Source of the DNA: Bacillota bacterium
GTDB lineage: Bacteria; Bacillota; Clostridia; Christensenellales; Aristaeellaceae
Reading direction: 5' to 3'
Length of the DNA: 6,151 nucleotides
Assembly: GCA_023458835.1 (NCBI GenBank)
Contig: JAEWWY010000013.1
Span: 1-6,151, forward strand
Part shown: positions 1 through 6,151 of the stretch, one piece after another
How positions within the stretch are numbered: the first letter of the stretch is position 1
Layout of the letters: each line of letters begins with the position of its first letter
Position numbers and translations under genes: made by a program
Notes under the pieces: model-generated
What the model saw: the letters and a program-made list of their open reading frames with translations, nothing else
What the model was told of the DNA's origin: nothing
Database searches by the model: none

Positions 1-1331
1 GCGGCTTTGATATTGCTGCGCTCGTCCCGTTCCAGGTGCAGGGCGTCGGGGAGGGTATCTTCCGGGCCCAGAAAGCCCATGGCCAGGAGGATCAAGTCAG
101 CCGGCCAAACGCGCTCGCTGCCGGGAATCTCCTGGGGAACAAGACGGCCCTGGGTGTTTTTGACCCAGTCGATGTTCATGGTGTGTACCTCTTTCACATG
201 GCCGTTTTCGCCGCCAATCAATTCCTTGGTATGAATGAGGTAAAACCGAGGGTCCCGGCCAGCAAGGTGGATGGCCTCCTCCTGTCCATAGTCCACCTTG
301 AGCTTTTTGGGCCACTCGGGCCAGGGGTTATCGGAGGCAATGCGATGTTCGGGCGGCTCGGGCATAATTTCAAACTGGACCACACTTTTGCAGCCCTGAC
401 GCAATGAGGTGGCCACGCAATCGGTGCCGGTATCGCCGCCGCCCAGGATGATCACATGCTTGTCTTTGGCGCTGATGAAGCCTTCCGGCTCCGCACCGTT
501 CAGCAGCCGCTTGGTGTTGGCGGTCAAAAAGTCCACGGCAAAGTGCACGCCTTTTAAATCCTTGCCCGGCACGGTGAGGCCCCGGGGCTTGGTGGCTCCG
601 CCGCATAAGAGCACCGCGTCAAAGTCGGATAAAAGCTGCTGGGCGGGAAGTTCCTTGCCCACTTCGGTATTCAGGATGAAATCAATACCGGATTCCTTCA
701 TGAGGCTGATGCGGCGGTTTACCACAGCTTTATCCAGCTTCATGTTGGGGATGCCGTAGGTTAAAAGCCCCCCGGGCCGGTCCTGCCGCTCGAAGACGGT
801 GACGGAATGGCCAACGTAGTTTAAGAAATATGCTGCGGACAGGCCTGCGGGGCCGGAGCCCACCACGGCCACCTTCTTTCCGGTGGGCACGGCGTGATGG
901 GCCTTGACCCAGCCTTCCTTATAAGCCCGCTCGATGATCTCATATTCCAGGGCGCTGATGGTGACAGGCTCCATATGGTAGCCCTCGGTGCAGGAGCCTT
1001 CGCAGGGGGCTGGGCAGACGTGGCCCGTGAACTCGGGGAAGGGGTTGGTGCGCTGCAGGCGCAGGTAGGCCTCCCGCCACTGGCCCCTATAGACCAGGTC
1101 GTTCCATTCCGGGATGAGGTTATGAACCGGGCATCCGGCGGCCATGCCGGCCAGGAGGATGCCGCCCTGGCAGAAGGGGATGCCGCAGTTCATGCACCGG
1201 GCGGCCTGGGTTATAACCTCGGCCGGGTCCTGGGGCAGACGGATTTCGGACCAGTCGGAAAGGCGGTCTGCAGGAGGCCGCTTCTTGTAGTCCTTGCGTT
1301 CATATTCCAAAAATCCGGTGGGTTTGGCCAT
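1..1331 (-). CDS. gltD: Glutamate synthase [NADPH] small (beta) subunit, C-terminal end outside the window
   Basis: This is the electron-input subunit of cytoplasmic GOGAT. It oxidises NADPH at FAD and passes electrons through Fe-S clusters to FMN in GltB. My translation of the minus strand from the ATG at 1331 gives 443 uninterrupted codons, beginning MAKPTGFLEYERKDY. The N-terminal Fe-S region has Cys46, Cys49, Cys54 and Cys67, followed by Cys106, Cys110 and Cys114. An FAD-binding Rossmann motif, VVGSGPAG, lies at about 156-163. A second dinucleotide motif for NADPH, LGGGDTGTDC, lies at about 296-305. The stretch RVWPADLILLAMGFLGPE near 407-424 is typical of the family. Homologues usually run to about 490 residues, so the last 45 or so, including the usual AAGD motif, are cut off by the window edge. 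The start is supported by a strong ribosome binding site five bases upstream. It lies 201 bases downstream of gltB on the same strand, as expected for a gltBD operon. The third-to-fourth cysteine gap is longer than in E. coli GltD. Confidence 0.96.
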   Translation of the reverse strand, partial: MAKPTGFLEYERKDYKKRPPADRLSDWSEIRLPQDPAEVITQAARCMNCGIPFCQGGILLAGMAAGCPVHNLIPEWNDLVYRGQWREAYLRLQRTNPFPEFTGHVCPAPCEGSCTEGYHMEPVTISALEYEIIERAYKEGWVKAHHAVPTGKKVAVVGSGPAGLSAAYFLNYVGHSVTVFERQDRPGGLLTYGIPNMKLDKAVVNRRISLMKESGIDFILNTEVGKELPAQQLLSDFDAVLLCGGATKPRGLTVPGKDLKGVHFAVDFLTANTKRLLNGAEPEGFISAKDKHVIILGGGDTGTDCVATSLRQGCKSVVQFEIMPEPPEHRIASDNPWPEWPKKLKVDYGQEEAIHLAGRDPRFYLIHTKELIGGENGHVKEVHTMNIDWVKNTQGRLVPQEIPGSERVWPADLILLAMGFLGPEDTLPDALHLERDERSNIKA

Positions 1332-1336
1332 TTAAA

Positions 1337-1346
1337 TCACCTCTTT
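1337..1346 (-). promoter_or_regulatory. Ribosome binding site of gltD
   Basis: On the minus strand this reads AAAGAGGTGA, which matches the 16S-complementary AGGAGGTGA at all but one position. Five bases (TTTAA) separate it from the ATG at 1331, which is ideal spacing. It fixes the gltD start. It also suggests that gltD is translated from its own initiation site rather than depending on coupling to gltB, 201 bases upstream. Confidence 0.85.
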
Positions 1347-1372
1347 ACGAAAAAGGGAAAGCCATCTAAAAT

Positions 1373-1487
1373 CTCGCCGCTGTCATCCTGAGCGCAGCGA
1401 AGGATCTTATTTGTCGATTGTCGGGAAGGAAGGCTTCCGGGGGAGAAAAGATCCTTCGGGCTTCGCCCTCAGGATGACAGCGACGAG
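1373..1487. repeat. Inverted-repeat element between gltB and gltD (REP/MITE-like)
   Basis: The gap between gltB and gltD is mostly one long imperfect inverted repeat. The left arm is about 1373-1408 and the right arm about 1448-1487. The arms share CTCG, then GCTGTCATCCTGAG, and CGAAGGATCTT; one base differs near the outer end and the inner few bases differ in length. Each arm also contains a smaller hairpin. The left core (1385-1405, plus strand) has ATCCT/AGGAT as outer stem, GA opposite GA, a GC/GC inner stem and a GCA loop. The right core (1451-1475, minus strand) has the same outer stem and GA pairs, a GGGC/GCCC inner stem and a GAA loop. The spacer holds a further small stem, GGAAG (1424-1428) with CTTCC (1434-1438). 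No reading frame or transposase is present. From memory, ATCCTGAG...GAAGGAT palindromes occur dispersed in many bacterial genomes, so a mobile or REP-like origin is likely but unproven here. The rest of the 201-base gap shows only the gltD ribosome binding site. Confidence 0.85.
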
Positions 1488-1532
1488 GAACCTTGCCCGT
1501 ACTGTCCGGGGCTGCGCATGCATTGCTGAAGG

Positions 1533-1904
1533 TTATTCCTTCGCCCCGCGCTCAAAGGCGGCCATCAGGGCTTCATCGCCCTGAAGCCCCTGATCAATGG
1601 CCTCGTCGATAAATTGCAGCATTTGCTTGTAATCCCTGGGGATCACCCGGGTGAAGCGCTTGGCATATGCTTCCCAGTCGTCAAGCACCCGCTTGCCAAG
1701 GGGGCTGGCAGTATATTCCACATGCCTTTCGATCAGTTCCCTCACCTGCCGCTTTTCCTTATCGGAAGCAAACGCCTCCAGCAGCACCATGGCCCTGTTG
1801 CAGCGGGCTTCCTCAAAATCCAGCACATAGGCGATGCCCCCGGACATGCCTGCCGCAAAGTTGCGGCCTGTTTTCCCCAGCACCACCACGCGGCCGCCGG
1901 TCAT
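1533..1904 (-). CDS. gltB: Glutamate synthase large subunit, C-terminal fragment separated by a frameshift
   Basis: This 123-residue frame is the missing end of GltB. It opens with MTGGRVVVLGKTGRNFAAG and continues through MSGGIAYVLDFEEA, the last glycine-rich turn of the GXGXG beta-helix. It then has the family's usual C-terminal tail, with HVEYTASPLGKRVLDDW and ending before a TAA at 1535-1533. It lies in a different frame from the main gltB frame. Adding one base at about 1919 joins the two exactly as GVGD-HGCEY-MTGG, the conserved family sequence, for a protein of about 1525 residues. Its ATG overlaps the TGA of the upstream frame (ATGA), so restart after termination is conceivable. However, the nearest GGAGG lies about 25 bases upstream, too far for normal initiation. 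I regard it as part of a single gltB gene, not as an independent gene. Confidence 0.9.
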   Translation of the reverse strand: MTGGRVVVLGKTGRNFAAGMSGGIAYVLDFEEARCNRAMVLLEAFASDKEKRQVRELIERHVEYTASPLGKRVLDDWEAYAKRFTRVIPRDYKQMLQFIDEAIDQGLQGDEALMAAFERGAKE

Positions 1905-1925
1905 ATACTCGCAGCCATGTCCCCC
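1901..1925 (-). other. gltB: Frameshift point in gltB (one base missing)
   Basis: On the minus strand the frame reads GTG GGG GAC ATG GCT GCG AGT ATA TGA, giving VGDMAASI and a stop. GltB proteins normally read VGDHGCEYMTGG here. A single extra C after GAC gives GAC CAT GGC TGC GAG TAT ATG ACC, restoring that sequence exactly. On the plus strand the missing base is a G next to 1919. A run of five G (minus strand; C at 1921-1925) lies immediately beside it, and such runs are prone to slippage and to base-calling error. A -1 slip after GAC would also give the correct protein, but the bases do not form a canonical slippery heptamer. Confidence 0.88.
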
Positions 1926-4900
1926 ACGCCCTCCACCACGGCATCCATGCCGCTGTTGCGCACGCAGAACCGTTCCCCCGCCACGCCGCTCAAATACGCC
2001 TCGCCCTCCGTGGCCCCGTAGAAAGCCACGTTGCCGATCAGAATGTTTTCCTCCGGCCTGTAATCCGCCGCCTTGGGCGGGTAGGCAATGATCTTGCCGC
2101 CGGACAGGCCCTTGCCGAAGTAGTCGTTGGAATCGCCTTCCAACTCCAGGGTCAGGCCCTTGGGGGCAAAGGCACCGAAGCTCTGCCCGGCGGAGCCCAC
2201 GAACTGCAAACGGATGGTATCACCGGGCAGGCCGCTTTCGCCGTACTTTTTGGAAATCTCGCTGCCCACCAGGGTGCCCACCACCCGGTCCACATTGCGG
2301 ATTTGCAGCTTTGCCCGGATGGGCGTGCCGCTTTCCAGCGCCGGCTTGCACATGCGCAAAAGCTTTTTCATGCCCAGGGATTTTTCCAGGCTGTGGTCCT
2401 GATCCCGCCTGTGGTAGCGGCCCACGTCGGAGCCGGCGTAGGGCTGGTAGAGGATGGGCGACATATCCAGCTTGCAGGCCTTCCAGTGGCGCAGGTTTTC
2501 CTTGGCCTTCAGTTTATCGGTGCGGCCCACCAGCTCATCTACGGTGCGGATGCCCAGGCGGGACATGATCTCCCGCAGCTCCCTGGCGATAAAACGCATG
2601 AAGTTTTCCACATACTCGGGCTTGCCGGTAAAGCATTTGCGCAAGCTTTCATCCTGGGTGGCGATGCCTACGGGGCAGGTATTCAGGTTGCACACCCGCA
2701 TCATCAGGCACCCCAAGGCGATCAAGGGCGTGGTGGCAAAGCCGAATTCCTCCGCCCCCAGCATGGCGGCAATGGCCACATCCCGGCCTGTCAGGAGCTT
2801 TCCGTCGGTTTCCAGGACCACCCTGTCCCGCAGGCGGTTCAAAACAAGCGTTTGATGGGTCTCCGCCAGGCCCATTTCCCAGGGCAGGCCGGCATGCTTG
2901 ATGCTGGTCAGGGGCGACGCGCCGGTGCCCCCGTCATAGCCGCTGATCAAAATCACATCGGCCTTGCCCTTGGCCACCCCGGCGGCAATGGTGCCCACGC
3001 CCACCTCCGACACCAGCTTCACGTTGATGCGGGCGTCCCGGTTGGCGTTTTTCAGGTCGTGGATCAACTCCGCCAAATCCTCAATGGAATAGATGTCATG
3101 GTGGGGCGGCGGCGATATCAGGCCCACGCCGGGGGTGGAGTGACGCGTTCTGGCGATGGCCGGGTACACCTTGCGGCCGGGAAGCTGGCCGCCCTCGCCG
3201 GGCTTGGCGCCCTGGGCCATTTTGATTTGAATCTCCTTCGCGTTCACCAGGTAGTTGCTGGTCACGCCAAAGCGGCCGGAGGCCACCTGCTTGATGGCGC
3301 TCTTTTTTGAATCGCCGTTTTCCATCACCTGAAAGCGCTCCGGGTCCTCGCCGCCCTCGCCGGTGTTGCTCTTGCCCCCCAGCCGGTTCATGGCGATGGC
3401 CAGGCACTCGTGGGCTTCCTTGCTGATGGAGCCGTAGGACATGGCCCCTGTCTTGAAGCGCCTGACGATCAAATCCACCGGCTCCACCTCCTCGATGGGG
3501 ATGGTTTCGCCGGGGATGAATTTAAACTCCAAAAGGCTTCTTAGGGTGGCCGTCTGTTCCTCGTTGATCTTTCGGGAAAAGGCTTTGAACTGGTTGTAAT
3601 CCCCGGTGCGGCAGGCCTTTTGCAAAAGATATATGGTCTCCGGGTTATACAGGTGCTCCTCCCCGCCGGCTTTGGCCTGGAAGGTGCCGCCGGTCTCCAG
3701 GGTGTCGGTATAGGGGGAATTCACTCCAAAGCCGCTTTCGTGGCGCATTTTGTTTTCCTGGTGGATTTCCTCGATGCCGATACCCTCCAACCGGGAAGGG
3801 GTATGGGTAAAATACCGGTCGATCAGGCTTTGCTGCAGGCCCACCGCCTCAAAGATCTGCGCGCCGTTGTAGCTTTGTATGGTGGAGATGCCCATTTTGG
3901 TAAGCACCTTCAATATGCCTTTCACCGACGCCTTGATGTAGTGGGCAACACCTTCCTCCGAGCCTATGCCATTGAGCAATCCTTTCTCCGATAGCTCCCG
4001 GATGGTATCAAAGGCCATATAGGGGTTGATGGCGGTCACGCCGTAGCCCAGCAGCGTGCAGAAATGGTGCACCTCCCGGGGCTCGGCCGATTCCAGCACC
4101 AGGCCGACGTTTGTGCGAATCTCCCTGCGTATCAGGCTGTGGTGCAGCCCGGAGCAGGCCAACAAGGCCGGGATGGCGGCATACTCCCGGTTCACGCCCC
4201 GGTCGGAAAGAATCAGGATGTTGGCGCCCTGGGCAATCTCCCGGCTGGCCTGGCGGTTTAACTGGTGCAGCGCCTTTTCCAGGGCGGCGGGGCCGTCATC
4301 CGCCCTATAGAGCAGCGGCAGCACGGCAGTCTTGAACATGCCGTTATCAAGCTGCCGCATTTGCGCTAATTGCCCGTTGGTCAGGATGGGATGCTGCAAA
4401 AGCAGGCTAGCCCGGTCCTCCTGGTCCGGCGACAGCAGGTTGCCGGAGGAACCCAGGAAAACGCCGGCGGAGGTAACGATCTCCTCCCTTATGCCATCGA
4501 TGGGCGGGTTGGTCACCTGGGCGAAAAGCTGCTTGAAATACACATAGAGCATTTGCGGCTTTTCAGAGAGCACCGCCAGAGGCGTATCCATACCCATGGA
4601 ACCCACAGGATCTTCCCCGGCAGCCGCCATGGGCAGCAAGAATTTGTAGATGTCCTCATAGGTGTAGCCAAAGGCCTTTTGCAACCTTACAAGCTCCCCG
4701 GGCGGCGGCGCTTCCTCCCGCCCGGGCGGAGGCAGCGATTCCAGGGGAATGATATGCTTTTTGTTCCATTCGGGATAGGGGTATTCCCCGGCGACGCTGC
4801 TTTTCAGCTCCTCGTCGGAGATGATGCGCTTTTGCACGGTGTCGATCAGCAGCATCCGGCCCGGCTCCAGCCGCCCCTTGTAAAGCACGTTCTCGGGCCT

Positions 4901-6109
4901 TATATCCGCCACCCCTACCTCGGAGGCCAGGATCACCCGGTTGTCCTTTGTCACATAGTAGCGGGAGGGACGCATGCCATTCCTGTCCAGCATGCCGCCG
5001 ATGACGTCGCCGTCGGAAAAGGCCATGGCAGCCGGGCCGTCCCAGGGCTCCATGAGAAAGCTCTGATACTTGTAAAACGCCCGCTTCTCCTCCGGCATGA
5101 GGGGGTTTTTTTCCCAGGGCTCGGGGATCATCATCATGGCGGCATGGGGAAGCGACCTGCCCGTCAGGTACAAAAACTCCAGGCAGTTGTCAAACATGGA
5201 AGAATCGCTGCCCGTCTCGTCGATCACCGGGCACACCTTGGATATATCCTCAAAAAGCGGGGAAACGATGCTGCGCTGCCGCGCCTTCATCCAGTTCACG
5301 TTGCCCCGGATGGTGTTGATCTCCCCGTTATGCACCAGGTACCGGTTGGGATGGGCCCTGGCCCAGCTTGGAAACGTATTGGTGCTGAAGCGGGAATGCA
5401 CCATGGCCAAAGCGGAGGCGTAATCCAGGTCCGATAAATCCAGATAAAAGCTTCGCAACTGGGAGGCCGTAAGCATCCCCTTGTACACAATGGTCTTGGA
5501 GGACAGGCTGGAAATATAAAAGATGCCGCCGTTGTCCTCGCTCATGGGGGGGATCGTTTTTTCCGCCAGCTTGCGGATCAAAAACAGCTTGCGCTCAAAG
5601 TCCACGCCGCAGGGAATGTCACCGCTCTTGCCGATGAACACCTGGATGAACCTTGGCAGCGCAGCCTTGGCGCTTTCCCCGATGGTGGTAAAATCGACGG
5701 GCACCTCCCGCCAGCCAAGAACGGTCTGCCCTTCCTTCACAACGATTTCTTCAAAGGCTGCTATTTGCTTTTTGCGGAAATCCTCGTACCTGTGGGCAAA
5801 GATCATGCCCACCCCGTAATGCCCAGCCTCCGGCAGGGTGATGCCCAGCGTCAGGCAGTCCCGCTTGAAAAATGCGTGGGGTATCTGGGTCAGCACGCCG
5901 GCCCCGGCGCCGGTATGCTCATCCGCGCCATGGGCGCCCCGGTGGCTTAAATTCTCCAGCACCGTGAGGGCGTCCTCCAGGATATCGTGGGATTTCTCCC
6001 CGCCGATATGGACGACAAAGCCCATGCCGCAGGCGTCATGCTCATTTCTTGGATCGTACAGCCCCTGCTTGAGGGGCAAACCCTGTCGGTATTCCATAAC
6101 CTCACCCAT
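1901..6109 (-). CDS. gltB: Glutamate synthase [NADPH] large (alpha) subunit, main part, ending early at a frameshift
   Basis: GltB hydrolyses glutamine, channels the ammonia to 2-oxoglutarate and reduces the 2-iminoglutarate to glutamate on FMN. Domains follow in the family order. A class II amidotransferase has Cys27 in NEHDACGMGFV as the expected N-terminal nucleophile, after a 26-residue propeptide that would be removed. It continues with HSRFSTNTFPSW at about 238 and HNGEINTIRGN at about 260, to roughly residue 430. A central domain spans about 470-800. The FMN-binding synthase barrel covers about 850-1210, with GAMSYGSIS near 890, KPGEGGQLPG at 969-978 and the 3Fe-4S cysteines Cys1134, Cys1140 and Cys1145 (CX5CX4C). 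The GXGXG beta-helix begins near 1275. The frame then stops after VGDMAASI (residue 1402) because one base is missing; the true end lies in the 1533-1904 frame. gltD downstream indicates the NADPH-dependent type rather than the ferredoxin type. The start is uncertain by four residues: the ATG at 6097 (MEYRQGL) is better placed behind GGTGA than the ATG at 6109. Confidence 0.97.
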   Translation of the reverse strand: MGEVMEYRQGLPLKQGLYDPRNEHDACGMGFVVHIGGEKSHDILEDALTVLENLSHRGAHGADEHTGAGAGVLTQIPHAFFKRDCLTLGITLPEAGHYGVGMIFAHRYEDFRKKQIAAFEEIVVKEGQTVLGWREVPVDFTTIGESAKAALPRFIQVFIGKSGDIPCGVDFERKLFLIRKLAEKTIPPMSEDNGGIFYISSLSSKTIVYKGMLTASQLRSFYLDLSDLDYASALAMVHSRFSTNTFPSWARAHPNRYLVHNGEINTIRGNVNWMKARQRSIVSPLFEDISKVCPVIDETGSDSSMFDNCLEFLYLTGRSLPHAAMMMIPEPWEKNPLMPEEKRAFYKYQSFLMEPWDGPAAMAFSDGDVIGGMLDRNGMRPSRYYVTKDNRVILASEVGVADIRPENVLYKGRLEPGRMLLIDTVQKRIISDEELKSSVAGEYPYPEWNKKHIIPLESLPPPGREEAPPPGELVRLQKAFGYTYEDIYKFLLPMAAAGEDPVGSMGMDTPLAVLSEKPQMLYVYFKQLFAQVTNPPIDGIREEIVTSAGVFLGSSGNLLSPDQEDRASLLLQHPILTNGQLAQMRQLDNGMFKTAVLPLLYRADDGPAALEKALHQLNRQASREIAQGANILILSDRGVNREYAAIPALLACSGLHHSLIRREIRTNVGLVLESAEPREVHHFCTLLGYGVTAINPYMAFDTIRELSEKGLLNGIGSEEGVAHYIKASVKGILKVLTKMGISTIQSYNGAQIFEAVGLQQSLIDRYFTHTPSRLEGIGIEEIHQENKMRHESGFGVNSPYTDTLETGGTFQAKAGGEEHLYNPETIYLLQKACRTGDYNQFKAFSRKINEEQTATLRSLLEFKFIPGETIPIEEVEPVDLIVRRFKTGAMSYGSISKEAHECLAIAMNRLGGKSNTGEGGEDPERFQVMENGDSKKSAIKQVASGRFGVTSNYLVNAKEIQIKMAQGAKPGEGGQLPGRKVYPAIARTRHSTPGVGLISPPPHHDIYSIEDLAELIHDLKNANRDARINVKLVSEVGVGTIAAGVAKGKADVILISGYDGGTGASPLTSIKHAGLPWEMGLAETHQTLVLNRLRDRVVLETDGKLLTGRDVAIAAMLGAEEFGFATTPLIALGCLMMRVCNLNTCPVGIATQDESLRKCFTGKPEYVENFMRFIARELREIMSRLGIRTVDELVGRTDKLKAKENLRHWKACKLDMSPILYQPYAGSDVGRYHRRDQDHSLEKSLGMKKLLRMCKPALESGTPIRAKLQIRNVDRVVGTLVGSEISKKYGESGLPGDTIRLQFVGSAGQSFGAFAPKGLTLELEGDSNDYFGKGLSGGKIIAYPPKAADYRPEENILIGNVAFYGATEGEAYLSGVAGERFCVRNSGMDAVVEGVGDMAASI
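6100..6107 (-). promoter_or_regulatory. Possible ribosome binding site for the second gltB ATG
   Basis: On the minus strand this reads GGGTGAGG, with GGTGA ending four bases before the ATG at 6097, close to the geometry of the gltD site. No purine-rich site precedes the ATG at 6109. This favours initiation at 6097, shortening GltB by four residues ahead of the propeptide. The match to AGGAGGTGA is only partial, so the call is tentative. Confidence 0.4.
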
Positions 6110-6137
6110 TCATGCAGCTTTTCGGGGGTTGGGATTG

Positions 6138-6146
6138 ATTTTATCA
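6138..6146 (-). promoter_or_regulatory. Candidate extended -10 promoter element upstream of gltB
   Basis: The minus strand reads TGATAAAAT: an extended -10 TGN followed by TAAAAT, five of six matches to TATAAT. It stands out in a GC-rich region. Transcription would start near 6131, giving a leader of about 20-35 bases before gltB. A -35 box would fall beyond the window edge, so it cannot be checked here. A chance AT-rich match is quite possible. Confidence 0.3.
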
Positions 6147-6151
6147 CAAAT

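Noticed and set aside
894..1391. Plus-strand open frame of 165 codons opposite the start of gltD
   Set aside because: It overlaps the conserved GltD Fe-S region and runs into the inverted repeat; no motif or ribosome binding site supports it.
1667..3310. Long plus-strand open frame of 547 codons opposite gltB
   Set aside because: It is antisense to highly conserved GltB domains, and the protein is rich in His, Ala, Gly and Gln with no recognisable motif, as expected when GC-rich codons are read in reverse.
4719..4728. Perfect palindrome CGCCCGGGCG within gltB
   Set aside because: It encodes part of a proline- and glycine-rich linker (PPPGREEAPPPG) near residue 463; GC-rich proline and glycine codons explain it without a regulatory role.
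4370..5437. Plus-strand open frame of 355 codons opposite the gltB amidotransferase region
   Set aside because: Same shadow pattern: low-complexity composition, no domain, and complete overlap with a confidently identified gene.
5947..6147. Minus-strand 66-codon frame starting at a GTG upstream of gltB
   Set aside because: It lies in another frame over the gltB start, and its sequence only mirrors the gltB codons; no independent start signal.
1..6151. An undescribed multi-gene system
   Set aside because: Both genes are clear members of the GOGAT family in the usual operon order, and no unexplained stretch is large enough for another gene.

Overview
The window carries one metabolic locus, read entirely from the minus strand: the two subunits of NADPH-dependent glutamate synthase (GOGAT), in the order gltB (large subunit, about 6109 down to 1533) then gltD (small subunit, 1331 running off the left edge). 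I see no RNA gene, CRISPR array, transposase or phage gene. The GC-rich sequence, the strong AGAGGTGA-type ribosome binding site before gltD, and the protein style (the N-terminal cysteine motif of GltD, a GltB of about 1525 residues if intact) suggest a GC-rich member of the Firmicutes, probably Clostridia. That placement is an inference from style, not a demonstrated match.

Layout from right to left, the direction of transcription. 6110-6151 is a short upstream piece with a possible extended -10 promoter. 6109-1901 encodes the first 1402 residues of GltB: glutaminase domain, central domain, FMN and 3Fe-4S synthase domain, and most of the GXGXG beta-helix. At about 1919 a single base is missing compared with the conserved protein, so the frame runs into a TGA at 1903-1901. 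The remaining 123 residues are open in another frame from an ATG that overlaps this stop (ATGA). 1332-1532 is a 201-base gap dominated by a 115-base inverted repeat with a well-ordered fold. 1331-1 encodes the first 443 residues of GltD and has no internal break.

Together the proteins would convert glutamine plus 2-oxoglutarate to two glutamates. GltD takes electrons from NADPH through FAD and its Fe-S clusters, and GltB uses them at FMN after its amidotransferase domain releases ammonia. This is the ammonia-assimilation partner of glutamine synthetase.

Nothing here looks like an unknown defence, mobile or biosynthetic system. The points worth a second look are the gltB frameshift, whether it is an error, a mutation or recoded, and the structured inverted repeat between the two genes.
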